A stretch of 64,000 bases of DNA, taken from Lapillicoccus jejuensis (GTDB lineage Bacteria > Actinomycetota > Actinomycetes > Actinomycetales > Dermatophilaceae). This document shows, in pieces, positions 1 to 8,484 of this stretch (the first letter of the stretch is position 1; each line of letters opens with the position of its first letter). The notes beneath the pieces are model-generated. The model searched no databases. It saw nothing but the letters and a program-made list of their open reading frames with translations, and was not told the origin of the DNA. The stretch spans positions 868,001-932,000 of the forward strand of contig NZ_VFMN01000001.1 in the NCBI RefSeq assembly GCF_006715055.1, written 5' to 3'. The position numbers and the translations under genes are program-made.

Positions 1-1418
1 GCGATCTTCACGACCGTGCTGGGGTTCGGCGCGTGGATCATCATCCCGCCCCCGATGTAGAGCCCCACGTGGTGGCTGTCGAGGCCGCTCGTGCCGTAGA
101 AGACGAGGTCGCCCGGCTGGAGCTGGCCGATCGGCACGCGCGCCGTCTCCGCGTACTGCGCGCCGGTGTAGTGGGTGAGGCTGACGCCCGCCTGGGCCCA
201 GGCCATCATCGTCAGCCCGGAGCAGTCGAACGAGCCCGGACCCGAAGCCCCCCACACGTAGGGCTTGCCGAGCTGCGCCCGCGCGTAGGCGAGGACGGCC
301 GAGACCCCGCCGCTGGACGGCGGCGGCGGCGGGGGCGGCGTGGGGGCCGGCGTGGGCGTCGGGGTGGGGGCCGAGCCGCCCGAGGAGCCGCCCGAGCCGC
401 CCGAGGACCCGCCCGAGCCGCTGGTCGAGCCGCCGTTCGAGCCGCCGTTCGAGCCGCCGCCCTGGGCCTGCTGCTGCTGGCGCGCGGTCGTCGCGGCCTG
501 CGCGGCGGCGCGCTGGGCGGCGGCCCGCTGCGCGGCCTGCGCGGCGGCCTGCCGAGCGGCCGCGGCGGCGGCGGCGGCCGCGGCGCGCCGGTTGGCCTCC
601 TCGCGGGCGCGCTCGGCCGCGGCGGCGAGCCCGGCCTGACGCTGCTGCTCCAGCGCCACCGACGTCTTCTGCAGGGCGGCGAGCCGGGCCGTCACCTGGG
701 TCTGCTGGGCCTGCAGGCGGGCGGTCTGCGTCTGCGCGGTGGCGACGGCCTGCTGGGCCCGGTCGGCGGCGGCCTGGGCGGCCGCGGCCGCGGTGGCCTG
801 CCGACCCCGGGCCTCGGCGGCGGCCTGCTGAGCGGCGGCGGCGAGGTGGTCGGCCTCTCCCGCCCGGTCGACGAGGTCGGCCTGCTCGGCCCCCACGGCC
901 TCCACGCCGGCGGCGCGGTCGAGGACGCTCTGCGGGCCGCCGTCGCCGAAGAAGACGTCGAGCTGGCCCGTGCCGCCGCCGCCGGAGGCGTAGACGTCCG
1001 CGGCGAGCCGGGACAGGTCGAGACCGGCCTGGTCGGCCTGCGCCTTGGCCGTGCGGGCGGCCGCCTCGGCCGACCGCGCCTGGGCGGTCGCCCGGGCGAG
1101 GGCGAGCCGGGCCCCGCTCGCCGCCTCCATCGCGTCGGCGGAGCCCTGCGCGAGCTCGGCGACCATCGCGCGGGAGGCCGCGAGCTGCTGGTCGAGCGCG
1201 GCGACCTGGCCGGCGGCGGCACCGGCGGCGGCCTTGGCCTGGTCGACCTGGGTCTGCGAGGGGAAGACGGGCGAGGGGTCCGCGTGCGCGGCCGGGGAGA
1301 CCCCGGCGAGGCCGGTGAGCGCCGTGAGGCCGACCAGGCCCACGCAGACGAGGCGGTGGGGACGCCGCCGCCAGGGTCGGAGCCGGTCGGTCTCCGCAGG
1401 GCGCTGGGTGGGGGTCAC
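1..1418 (-). CDS. NlpC/P60 family cell-wall endopeptidase with coiled coil (3' end outside window)
   Basis: Secreted peptidoglycan hydrolase of the NlpC/P60 (RipA-like) type, expected to cut stem peptides during growth or division. A GTG start at 1418 has GAAGGA upstream. Residues 1-43 form a signal peptide ending in AHA. An Ala/Gln-rich coiled coil follows to about residue 300, then a Gly/Ser/Asn linker and a Pro/Thr stretch. The catalytic domain shows the nucleophile in FDCSGL (Cys399) and the histidine in SHHVGLY (His450); the sequence runs off the window soon after the IHAP motif, so only the last residues are missing. The architecture of signal peptide, coiled coil and C-terminal NlpC/P60 is typical of actinobacterial division hydrolases, in which the coiled coil masks the active site. 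The precise physiological role is inferred. Confidence 0.93.
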   Translation of the reverse strand, partial: MTPTQRPAETDRLRPWRRRPHRLVCVGLVGLTALTGLAGVSPAAHADPSPVFPSQTQVDQAKAAAGAAAGQVAALDQQLAASRAMVAELAQGSADAMEAASGARLALARATAQARSAEAAARTAKAQADQAGLDLSRLAADVYASGGGGTGQLDVFFGDGGPQSVLDRAAGVEAVGAEQADLVDRAGEADHLAAAAQQAAAEARGRQATAAAAAQAAADRAQQAVATAQTQTARLQAQQTQVTARLAALQKTSVALEQQRQAGLAAAAERAREEANRRAAAAAAAAAARQAAAQAAQRAAAQRAAAQAATTARQQQQAQGGGSNGGSNGGSTSGSGGSSGGSGGSSGGSAPTPTPTPAPTPPPPPPPSSGGVSAVLAYARAQLGKPYVWGASGPGSFDCSGLTMMAWAQAGVSLTHYTGAQYAETARVPIGQLQPGDLVFYGTSGLDSHHVGLYIGGGMMIHAPNPSTVVKI

Positions 1419-1798
1419 GTGGCCGCATCCTTCGTCGGGGGCCGGGTGGGGGCCGGCAGGGGTCTCGGGGGTCCCCCGCGCCACGGGCCGGCGGCGTGTC
1501 ACGGGCTCGGGTGCTCGACACCGGCGCGCAGGACGACCGCAGCCCCTCGGGGAGGGCGTGGTCGAGGTTAGGTCCCATTCGTCACACGCGAAACAGGGCG
1601 ACCACGAATCCCGTTGCCACCACGCGTGATTCGCCGCCCCATGCGTCGTACGGCGCGAATGACACCGGTGTTTTTCCGCACGTCGGGACCGGGTTCCGTA
1701 CACCCGTGCGGAACAGGTCACGGTTTGGTGACGATCGCCCGGTCGAGGCGTCCCGGGGGCCCCGTACGGCGTCCTGGACCCCCCGGCCGGCCCGGGCG
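1419..1798. promoter_or_regulatory. intergenic region upstream of the NlpC/P60 gene
   Basis: No gene was recognised in these 380 bp. Reading on the minus strand, a possible promoter is TTTCGC (1588-1593), a 17-bp spacer and TAACCT (1565-1570). Further upstream an inverted pair, gttccg (1693-1698) and cggaac (1709-1714), could form a hairpin. The string around TAACCTCG and an upstream GGGGCGGCGAATC faintly resemble the 3' half of the ydaO-type c-di-AMP riboswitch, which often precedes such hydrolases in actinobacteria. The two readings exclude each other, since a promoter at 1565-1593 would start transcription downstream of most of the riboswitch. Neither is secure. Confidence 0.3.
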
Positions 1799-2758
1799 TC
1801 AGCGGGTGGCGAGGGCGCCGTACGTCAGGGCGAGGGCGACGAGGAAGGCGGCCAGGGCCCACAGCGCGACCAGCCGGGCCGGCCACCGCCCCGGTGGGGC
1901 CGCGGGGGTGGCGGGTCGCGCCGGGCGGCGCTCCTGCACCGACTCCCCCGCCGCCGCCCGGTCGAGCAGCCGGGCGAAGGCGGCGGCGCTGGCGGGCCGC
2001 CGCGCGGGGTCCGGGTCGAGGGCGGAGGCGAGCAGCCCGTCCACCTCCGCCGGCAGCCCGACGGACAGGGCGACCGCCGCCGGGGGGTCGGTCCGCAGCG
2101 CGACGTCGCGGACCGACGCGTGCTCGAAGGGGGGTCGCCCGGTCAGCAGCGCGTAGGTCACGGCGGCGACGGCGTAGACGTCCGCTCGGGCGTCGAAGCC
2201 GCCGCCGCGCACCTGCTCGGGCGCCATCCACGCGGGCGTCCCGGCGGTGAGGGTGAGCCCGGACGCCTCGGCCAGCGACTTGGCCATCCCGAGGTCGGCG
2301 ACGACGACGCGCGGCCTCCCGTCCGCCCCGCGGGCGATGAGCAGGTTGGACGGCTTGACGTCGCGGTGCACGACGCCGTGGTCGTGCAGCACCTGGACGG
2401 CCCGGGCGACCTCCCCCGCGAGGGCGACGGCCCGCCCGGCGTCGGGACGCGTCGCCGCCTGCTCGACGACGTCGGCCAGGGTGCCCCCGTCGGCGAGGTC
2501 CATGACGAAGTAGGGCTGGTCGCCGTCGGGCACCGTGCCGATGTCGTGCACCCGGACCACGCGCGGGTCGTCGATGCGGCGCAGCAGCCGGGCCTCGGCC
2601 AGGAAGCGCTCGCGCACGCCGGCGTCACCGGACCAGTTGTCGGCGAGCACCTTGAGCGCGACCGACACCTCGAGGTCGTCGTCGCGGGCCAGCCACACGG
2701 TGGCGAAGGCCCCGGTGCCGAGCCGCTCGAGCAGGCGGTAGCGTCCCAGGCGTCTCAT
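1799..2758 (-). CDS. membrane-anchored serine/threonine protein kinase
   Basis: Hanks-type kinase of 319 residues. The glycine loop is GTGAFATV (residues 14-21), the ATP-binding Lys is K36 in VALK, the catalytic loop is HRDVKPSN (131-138, D133), the metal-binding motif is DLG (155-157, the usual DFG variant in these kinases), and the APE motif is at 179-181. The kinase domain fills residues 7-265. A Pro/Ala linker and one transmembrane helix (about 295-315) end the protein, with only a few residues outside, so it has no PASTA or other extracellular sensor. It is divergent from an ECF sigma factor, with 136 bp between them, which suggests joint signalling, but substrates cannot be read from sequence. 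Confidence 0.93.
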   Translation of the reverse strand: MRRLGRYRLLERLGTGAFATVWLARDDDLEVSVALKVLADNWSGDAGVRERFLAEARLLRRIDDPRVVRVHDIGTVPDGDQPYFVMDLADGGTLADVVEQAATRPDAGRAVALAGEVARAVQVLHDHGVVHRDVKPSNLLIARGADGRPRVVVADLGMAKSLAEASGLTLTAGTPAWMAPEQVRGGGFDARADVYAVAAVTYALLTGRPPFEHASVRDVALRTDPPAAVALSVGLPAEVDGLLASALDPDPARRPASAAAFARLLDRAAAGESVQERRPARPATPAAPPGRWPARLVALWALAAFLVALALTYGALATR

Positions 2759-2820
2759 CGCCCGTTATTGTGCGGCACCGACGCCACCGCGCGCCGCGCC
2801 GGTGCCCGGACGGCGCGGAG

Positions 2821-2880
2821 GGGACAGCACGGGACAGCACGAGAACGGCACGGGTCCGGCACATCGACGGCACGGCCGCA
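2821..2880. repeat. degenerate 10-11 bp repeats between kinase and sigma factor genes
   Basis: Two exact copies of gggacagcac (2821-2830 and 2831-2840) are followed by gagaacggcac, gggtccggcac, atcgacggcac and ggccgcac. Each unit ends in GCAC or GGCAC, and the period of 10-11 bp places the units on one face of the helix. The array lies directly upstream of the ECF sigma gene, within the divergent promoter region, so repeated regulator binding is possible. Confidence 0.55.
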
Positions 2881-2894
2881 CTGGGGGACACGAC

Positions 2895-3440
2895 ATGGAC
2901 GACCACGACGACCTGCTGCCGCTCGTCGAGCGCGCCCGCGACGGCGACCGGGACGCCCAGCACGAGCTGCTGACCCGGCTGCAGCCGCTCGTCATGCGGC
3001 GCTGCGCGCGGATCCTGCCGCACCGGGCCGACGCCGAGGAGGCCGCGCAGGACGCGCTGCTCGCGGTCGCCACCAAGCTGCACACCTGGTCCGGGTCCGG
3101 CTCCTTCCTCGGCTGGGTGACCGTCGTCGCCGCCAACAGCGCCCGCTCGACGTACCGGTCGCTGTGCCGCCGCTCCGAGACGACGGTGGAGTACCTGCCC
3201 GAGCGCCCCGACCCGCGCACGACGAGCGTCATCGCCGGGTCGCGGCTGGACCTCCTCGACGCCGTCGAGCAGCTCGAGGCGGAGCGCCCGGTCCTGGTCG
3301 AGGCCTTCGTGCTGCGCGACCTCGGCACCCTGTCGTACGACGAGATCGCCGAGCAGCTCGGCGTGCCGCTGGGCACGGTCAAGGCGCGGATCCACGACGC
3401 CCGGGCCTTCGTGCGAGACCGTCTGCTCGGTGTGGGCTGA
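2895..3440 (+). CDS. ECF-type RNA polymerase sigma factor
   Basis: Sigma-70 family protein of 181 residues with region 2 at about 8-78 and region 4 at about 115-175. Region 4 carries the helix-turn-helix SYDEIAEQLGVPLGTVKARI. It has no region 1 or 3 and so belongs to the extracytoplasmic-function group. The ATG at 2895 was chosen because GGGGGA precedes it at good spacing and the N-terminus MDDHDDLLPLV begins right at region 2; an in-frame upstream ATG at 2802 would add an unlikely repeat-encoded extension. No anti-sigma gene is adjacent. The divergent Ser/Thr kinase is the likely partner in signalling, which is inference. Confidence 0.88.
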   Translation: MDDHDDLLPLVERARDGDRDAQHELLTRLQPLVMRRCARILPHRADAEEAAQDALLAVATKLHTWSGSGSFLGWVTVVAANSARSTYRSLCRRSETTVEYLPERPDPRTTSVIAGSRLDLLDAVEQLEAERPVLVEAFVLRDLGTLSYDEIAEQLGVPLGTVKARIHDARAFVRDRLLGVG

Positions 3441-3602
3441 GGACCGGGCGGTGCCCGTCCCGAGAACGTCACCGCCGCGGGGCAACCCCCGGCGGTCCGT
3501 CGGCGTCCTCACCCGTGTGAGGGCCCCCCACCCGCGCCGACCCGGAGCCGTCCGCTGCCACGTGACGGCGGCCCCCGGTGGCGCTCCCGTGGGGGGAGGA
3601 CC

Positions 3603-4466
3603 GTGAGACGGACGGCCGGCGTGGTGGTCGTCGTCGCCGGGGCGGTGCTCGGCGTCGGGTCGGGGGTCCTCGCGTACGGCTGGGCGCAGCGCTCGACCGA
3701 GGAGGTCGTCCGGACCACCGACGCTTCCGGCGGCCTGCGCACCGACGGGGACCCCGGCGGTCCGCCGACCGCCCCGGGGACGGGCCCCGCGACGACTCGC
3801 ACCGGCACCCCGGCCACCTCGACGACGTCCGGGGCGCCCGACCCCGCGGCGGCCGTGACGCCGGCGCGGCTGCTCGGCGTCCGGGACCTGGCCACCGCCG
3901 GGTGGGACACCCGCGCGGTCGTGGCCCGCACCCAGACCGGCGAGGGGGCCGCCCCGACCGGGGTGTGCCAGCGCGAGTCGCTCGTGGCCCGCCCCGGGGC
4001 GGGCACCCGGGTCCGGGTCGACCTGGTGGGTCGCGTCACCTCGGTGCACGAGGTCGCGTCGACCTTCGCCACCCGGGCGCGCGCCGAGGCGGCGTACGAC
4101 GTCCTCGTCGGCGACCTCACGGCCTGCCGGGCCGGCGGTGCCGACCCGGGCGGCTCCCGGGTGCAGGTCGGCCCGCCGGTGCGGGTCGGCGTCCCCACGG
4201 GCGACGACCGCGGGGTCTGGTCGACCGTCGACCCCGTCGACCCCGTCGACCCCGTCACGCCGGTCGAGACGGTGCCGTCCGGCACCGGCACCGCACCCGC
4301 GACCTCGACGACGTCCGCGACGTCCTCGGCCGGTCCACCGGCGGGCGTCATGGGGGTGCTGCTCGTCGGGCAGCGGGTCGCCGTCGTGCAGGTCGACGAC
4401 GCCTCGCCGCGGCCGGCGACGGTCGGCACGATCCTGTCCCTGGCGGCCCGTCGGCTCGCCGGCTGA
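3603..4466 (+). CDS. membrane-anchored extracellular protein, PknH sensor domain-like
   Basis: Protein of 287 residues beginning with a single uncleaved signal-anchor (about residues 5-27), then a Thr/Pro/Gly-rich stalk (40-85) and an extracellular domain. Two cysteines (C122 in TGVCQRES and C175 in LTACRAGG) frame the fold and would form a disulfide, as in the PknH_C-like extracellular domain of mycobacteria, which it resembles in layout; the assignment is tentative. A tandem Asp-Pro-Val repeat (about residues 210-218, four units in DNA near 4226-4256) interrupts the domain. The GTG start has a strong GGGGAGGA. It follows the ECF sigma gene in the same direction but with 160 bp between them. 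Confidence 0.75.
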   Translation: MRRTAGVVVVVAGAVLGVGSGVLAYGWAQRSTEEVVRTTDASGGLRTDGDPGGPPTAPGTGPATTRTGTPATSTTSGAPDPAAAVTPARLLGVRDLATAGWDTRAVVARTQTGEGAAPTGVCQRESLVARPGAGTRVRVDLVGRVTSVHEVASTFATRARAEAAYDVLVGDLTACRAGGADPGGSRVQVGPPVRVGVPTGDDRGVWSTVDPVDPVDPVTPVETVPSGTGTAPATSTTSATSSAGPPAGVMGVLLVGQRVAVVQVDDASPRPATVGTILSLAARRLAG

Positions 4467-4500
4467 CCCGGCCCGCCGCCCCCGCGGCGGGCCCGTCCCG

Positions 4501-6018
4501 TCAGGCCGTCGGGAGCGCGTTCATCCGGCCGGTGGCCGGGTCCTCGGCCTGCGGGCCGGCGATGGCCCGCGCCACCGTCTTGGCGATGTCCGGGTCGAAG
4601 ACGCTGGGGATGATGTAGTTCGGGTTGAGCTGGTCGTCGCCGACGACCGAGGCGATGGCGTCCGCCGCGCGGATGAGCATCTCCGTCGTCACCTGGGTGG
4701 CCCGGGCGTCGAGCAGCCCGCGGAAGACGCCGGGGAAGGCCAGGACGTTGTTGATCTGGTTCGGGTAGTCCGAGCGGCCGGACGCGACGACCGTCGCGCG
4801 GCGGCTGGCCTCGGCGATGTCGACCTCGGGGTCGGGGTTGGCCAGGGCGAAGACGATCCGCTTGGGCGCCATGTCCTCGATCCAGGCCGGGGCGAGGACG
4901 TCGGGGGCGCTCACCCCGATGAAGACGTCGGCGCCGGTCACGGCGTCGTGCAGGTCGCCGCGCACGCCGCGCGGGTTGGTGCGGCCGGCCAGCTCGCGCT
5001 TGGCCGGGGGCAGCGTCTCGTCGTCGCGGTGCAGGATCCCCTCCTTGTCCCACACGACGACGTCACGGGCCCCCGCCGAGAGCAGGAGGGAGACGATCGC
5101 CGAGCCGGCGGCGCCCGCCCCCGAGACCGCGATCCGCGCGTCCTCCAGGCGCCGGTCGATGCAGCGCAGGGCGTTGCGCAGCGCGGCCAGGACGACGATG
5201 GCGGTGCCGTGCTGGTCGTCGTGGAAGACGGGGATGTCGAGCCGCTCGCGCAGCTTGGCCTCGACCTCGAAGCAGCGCGGGGCGGCGATGTCCTCGAGGT
5301 TGATCCCGCCGAAGCCGGGGGCGATGAGCTCGACGGTGCGCACGATCTCGTCGACGTCCTGCGTCGCCAGGCAGATCGGCCAGGCGTCGATCCCGGCGAA
5401 CCGCTTGAAGAGCGCCGCCTTGCCCTCCATCACCGGCATCGCGGCGGCCGGGCCGATGTTGCCCAGGCCGAGGACGGCGCTGCCGTCGGTGACGACGGCG
5501 ACGCTGTTGCCCTTGACGGTGAGGCGCCGCACGTCCTCGGGGTGCTCGGCGATGGCCATGCTGATCCGGCCGACGCCGGGCGTGTAGGCCATCGACAGGT
5601 CGTCGCGGGTGCGCAGCGCGACGGTCGGCTCGACGCTGATCTTGCCGCCGAGGTGGAGCAGGAAGGTCCGGTCGGAGACCTTGTGCACCGTGACGCCCGA
5701 GACGTGCCGCAGCGCCTCGACGACCTCGTTCGCGTGGTCGCCGTTGGAGGCCGAGCAGGTGAGGTCGACGACGAGCCGGTCGTGGCGCGACTCGACGATG
5801 TCGAGCGCGGTCGTGATGCCGCCGGCGTCCGACACCGCGGTCGCGAGCTGCCCCACGACCGCCGGGTCGGTGCCGGTGTGCAGGCGCACGGTGATCGAGT
5901 AGGACCCGGTCGTCGCCCGAGCCCGCTGGATCGTGTGCGACCGGGTGGTCGCCTCCGCGTCGTGCTGGACGTCGGGCTGGACGTCGGGCTGGCTCTCGTC
6001 CGTGCTCACCTCAGGCAT
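4501..6018 (-). CDS. NAD-dependent malic enzyme with N-terminal ACT domain
   Basis: Oxidative decarboxylation of malate to pyruvate (EC 1.1.1.38/39 type). The protein has 505 residues. An ACT-like regulatory domain lies at about 35-115, the malic enzyme N-domain follows with [10 protein letters not shown] and [13 protein letters not shown], and the NAD-binding domain shows [28 protein letters not shown] and a GAGAAGSAI dinucleotide motif. The start at 6018 (MPEVSTDE) is preferred since AGGA lies 8 bases upstream; two earlier in-frame codons have no such signal. The ACT domain suggests allosteric control by an amino acid or another small ligand, which is inference from the family. Confidence 0.95.
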   Translation of the reverse strand: MPEVSTDESQPDVQPDVQHDAEATTRSHTIQRARATTGSYSITVRLHTGTDPAVVGQLATAVSDAGGITTALDIVESRHDRLVVDLTCSASNGDHANEVVEALRHVSGVTVHKVSDRTFLLHLGGKISVEPTVALRTRDDLSMAYTPGVGRISMAIAEHPEDVRRLTVKGNSVAVVTDGSAVLGLGNIGPAAAMPVMEGKAALFKRFAGIDAWPICLATQDVDEIVRTVELIAPGFGGINLEDIAAPRCFEVEAKLRERLDIPVFHDDQHGTAIVVLAALRNALRCIDRRLEDARIAVSGAGAAGSAIVSLLLSAGARDVVVWDKEGILHRDDETLPPAKRELAGRTNPRGVRGDLHDAVTGADVFIGVSAPDVLAPAWIEDMAPKRIVFALANPDPEVDIAEASRRATVVASGRSDYPNQINNVLAFPGVFRGLLDARATQVTTEMLIRAADAIASVVGDDQLNPNYIIPSVFDPDIAKTVARAIAGPQAEDPATGRMNALPTA

Positions 6019-6090
6019 GACGGGCATCCTGCCACTGCCGCGCGGGCCCACCCGCCACCCGCGCGGGTCGGGCGACGTGACCTACGACCA

Positions 6091-7119
6091 CTACTCGTCG
6101 GTACGGCGCCCGGCGTCCACCACGAGCGGCAGCCGGGTCAGCGCGGCGTGCAGCGTCGGTCCGGTTGGGCCCGCCCACCCCTGCGCGGCCAGGTCGTGCA
6201 CGGCGAGCCAGGCCGCCCCCCCGGCCCCGCTGCCCCCGCGCAGCACCGGGGCGTCGGGCCACGCCCGCCGCAGCCGGGCGGTCAGCGCGCCGAGCAGCAC
6301 CTCGGAGGAGAACAGCCCGCCGACGAGCACGACCGGGGTGGTGTCACCGGCGCGTCGTACGGACGCGACCGAGCGCTGCAGCAGCCGGGCGGCGTCGACG
6401 AGGACGCGCACCGCGTCCGGGTCGCCGTCCCGGGCCAGGCCGACGACGACCGGCGCGAGCGTGGAGAGCAGGAGCGGCGAGCCGGCGTACACCGTCCGGA
6501 CGAGGTCCTGCCGGTCCCCGTCGGGGCGACCGAGCAGGGCCCGCCGCACGGCGACGGCGAGCGGGTCCTGCGGCGCCGGGCCGGGCCGGATCGCGTGCCG
6601 GACGGCCTCGCGCCCGACCCACTGGCCGGACCCGTCGTCGCCGAGCAGCCACCCCGCGGCGTCGCGCACGAGCCCCTCCCGCAGGTCGCGGACCTCGACG
6701 GCGCCCGAACCGGTCCCGCCGAGCACGATGGTGCCGTCGCGGGCGGGGGTGCCGGCGCAGAAGCCGACGAGGGCGTCGCCGACGAGGCGGGGCCGCACCC
6801 TCAGGCCGGTCGCGTCCCACACCCGGCCGAAGTCCTCGCCGAGGTCGGCGTGCGCGGCGAAGCCCGCGGCGCCCATCACCGCGGCGGCCACCCGGGCCGG
6901 GTCGAGGCCGGAGAGCGCGGCGGTCACCGCGGAGCCGACGTGCGCGAGCGCGGTGGCCATGCCGACCGCGTTGGGGTTGGCGCCGGGCGCGGCCCCGGTC
7001 CCCAGCCGCCGGCCGCCGGTCGTGGCGACGAGGCAGCGCACGCTGGTCCCGCCGACGTCGAGGCCGAGGACGAGCGGCTCGTCCCCGGCGCCGGGGGGCG
7101 CCTCGTTGCGCTCCGTCAC
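6091..7119 (-). CDS. BadF/BadG-type ATPase, probable N-acetylglucosamine kinase
   Basis: Sugar kinase of the ASKHA fold, 342 residues. The phosphate-1 motif LDVGGTSVRC is at residues 20-29, a second phosphate loop VLGGTGSGAVEV lies near 131-142, and an adenosine-site glycine pair is in LVGGLF. These are the marks of the BadF/BadG/BcrA/BcrD family that includes eukaryotic and bacterial GlcNAc kinases. It uses a GTG start 10 bp after the stop of the SIS-domain gene, so the two form an operon. With that partner, phosphorylation of GlcNAc or a related amino sugar from wall turnover is the likely role. Confidence 0.88.
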   Translation of the reverse strand: MTERNEAPPGAGDEPLVLGLDVGGTSVRCLVATTGGRRLGTGAAPGANPNAVGMATALAHVGSAVTAALSGLDPARVAAAVMGAAGFAAHADLGEDFGRVWDATGLRVRPRLVGDALVGFCAGTPARDGTIVLGGTGSGAVEVRDLREGLVRDAAGWLLGDDGSGQWVGREAVRHAIRPGPAPQDPLAVAVRRALLGRPDGDRQDLVRTVYAGSPLLLSTLAPVVVGLARDGDPDAVRVLVDAARLLQRSVASVRRAGDTTPVVLVGGLFSSEVLLGALTARLRRAWPDAPVLRGGSGAGGAAWLAVHDLAAQGWAGPTGPTLHAALTRLPLVVDAGRRTDE

Positions 7120-7129
7120 CGGGCCCCGC

Positions 7130-7924
7130 TCAGAGCAGCCGCCGCAGGCGGCCGGCGTACCGCTCCTCCAGCCCGCGGTTGTGCTCGTCGCCGCCGGGGA
7201 TGTTCGCCGAGAGGTAGACCGGCGGGGTCACCCCGCGCTCCAGCAGCAGCGCGATGGCGTCGGCGACGACCATCTGGGCGAGCAGCGCCGCCGTGATCGA
7301 GGAGATGCCGCAGGCGGCTCCCCCGCCGGGCAGCGGCAGCACCGCGTCGCCGTACGGCGCCCCGTTGTCGAGGACGACGTCGGCGAGCTCCCAGAGCTTG
7401 CGCCCGCTGGGGTGGCGCGAGGTGATGCCCTGCGTGTGCTGCATCGAGGTGACGGCGACGAGCGGGTGGCCGCGGTCCTTCACGATCCGCGCGAGCTCGA
7501 CGATGCTGCCGTTGCCGCCGGAGTTGCTGGCGATGAGGAAGACGTCGCCCGGGCGGGCGCCGACGGCCTGCGCGTAGATGTGCTCGGCGGTGCCGGGGTC
7601 GCGCTCGAGGAACTGGTTGGAGACCGCCTTGCCCTCGGGGTCGAGGAGGGCGACGTCGCGCAGGCTGAGCCGGTTGGTCGGGATGAACCCGCCGGCGCGC
7701 CCGGCGACCTCCATGGCGAAGGCCTCCGAGTGGCCGGTGCCGAAGGCCTGCAGGACGCCGTCGGCGGCGATGCAGTCGGCCACGAGCGCGGCCGCCCGGG
7801 CCACCCCGTCGCGCTGGGCGGCGGCCACGTCGCGGACCGCGGCCGACGCGGCGGCGGCGAAGGCCTCCGCCGACGGGAGCGGTGCGGACGGGGTGCCCGT
7901 GGACGGGGCGGGGTCTGTGCTCAT
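7130..7924 (-). CDS. SIS-domain phosphosugar-binding protein (UPF0309 type)
   Basis: Protein of 264 residues with one SIS fold. Motifs are FGTGHSEAFAMEVAGRAGG in the first half and the phosphate-binding IASNSGGNGSIVE in the second, followed by VAVTSMQHTQGI. This matches the UPF0309 group of sugar isomerase-domain proteins, not MurQ etherase. The start at 7924 has GGAGGA nine bases upstream; a longer frame reaching 7999 lacks a ribosome site and would add a charged tail. It is co-transcribed with the downstream GlcNAc kinase-like gene, so an isomerase or regulatory role in amino-sugar phosphate metabolism is inferred. Confidence 0.87.
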   Translation of the reverse strand: MSTDPAPSTGTPSAPLPSAEAFAAAASAAVRDVAAAQRDGVARAAALVADCIAADGVLQAFGTGHSEAFAMEVAGRAGGFIPTNRLSLRDVALLDPEGKAVSNQFLERDPGTAEHIYAQAVGARPGDVFLIASNSGGNGSIVELARIVKDRGHPLVAVTSMQHTQGITSRHPSGRKLWELADVVLDNGAPYGDAVLPLPGGGAACGISSITAALLAQMVVADAIALLLERGVTPPVYLSANIPGGDEHNRGLEERYAGRLRRLL

Positions 7925-7977
7925 GGTCGGCGGGTCCTCCGGGGTCGGCGGGCGGGCCGTGCGCCGCGGGACGACGA

Positions 7978-8009
7978 CGTCGCTGCGTCGGTGCGTCACT
8001 GCGTCACGG
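7978..8009. repeat. four tandem 8-bp repeats upstream of the SIS/kinase operon
   Basis: CGTCGCTG, CGTCGGTG, CGTCACTG and CGTCACGG stand head to tail, sharing CGTC and differing by one or two bases. The array lies about 55-85 bp before the SIS start, in the promoter or leader of the operon. It could be an iterated operator, or a slippage product of GC-rich sequence. Confidence 0.5.
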
Positions 8010-8079
8010 CCCGGGTCTCGTGGGCGTCATTCTTGCCCACCCGGGAGGACGGGAGGGCCGCGGTCCGGCCTGTGGCGGC

Positions 8080-8241
8080 TCAGGGGGCCGAGGGGGTCCC
8101 GACGCCGAGGGCCGTGTCGATCTCGTGGTCGGGCAGGCGGTGGGCGCTGCCGGACGCCGCCGCGACGAGGGCGCCCACGAGCTCGATCTCCTGCGAGAGC
8201 GCGCGGTCGGTGAGCTCACCGAGGCCGAGGTCGTGGTCCAT
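8080..8241 (-). CDS. small conserved actinobacterial protein, function unknown
   Basis: A 53-residue acidic protein starting MDHDLGLGELTDRAL and ending in GVGTPSAP. The pattern of a short helix, LTDxxLxxEIxLVGxLVxAA, a basic turn and DHEIDxALGV is one I recognise from small uncharacterised actinobacterial proteins. The start codon at 8241 is preceded by GGTGGCGG. No catalytic residues or transmembrane segment are seen. It is transcribed alone, toward the SIS operon. The family is not assigned a function. Confidence 0.75.
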   Translation of the reverse strand: MDHDLGLGELTDRALSQEIELVGALVAAASGSAHRLPDHEIDTALGVGTPSAP

Positions 8242-8367
8242 GCCGCCACCGTAGGTGACCGGGCCGTCGCCGCGGACGCCGACCCGTCGGAGGCCGTCCG
8301 CTCGGTGCCGGGTCCCGTCCGTTCGGTGGAGCCGTCCCGCCCGTGGGGCGGGCGGGGCGGACGGGCG

Positions 8368-8382
8368 GTGAACGTCGTTCAC
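8368..8382. promoter_or_regulatory. 15-bp perfect palindrome (operator candidate)
   Basis: GTGAACG-T-CGTTCAC is a perfect inverted repeat with one central base. It lies between two divergent small genes (8080-8241 on minus, 8485-8790 on plus), 102 bp before the latter, and just upstream of TACGGT, a possible -10 for plus-strand transcription. The symmetry fits a dimeric repressor such as a GntR- or TetR-type protein; none is encoded next to it. Confidence 0.5.
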
Positions 8383-8484
8383 CTTGGCTGTGTACGGTCG
8401 GCGACCGACGCCTGAACTTCGCCGGAGCGGCAACGGTCCCCACCGCCGCGGTCGCCCCGGCACGCGCACGACCCCGAGGACACC

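Noticed and set aside
7130-7924. Assignment of the SIS protein as MurQ (MurNAc-6-phosphate etherase)
   Set aside because: The motifs and length agree better with the UPF0309 sugar isomerase-domain group, and the MurQ-type catalytic Glu context is not visible.
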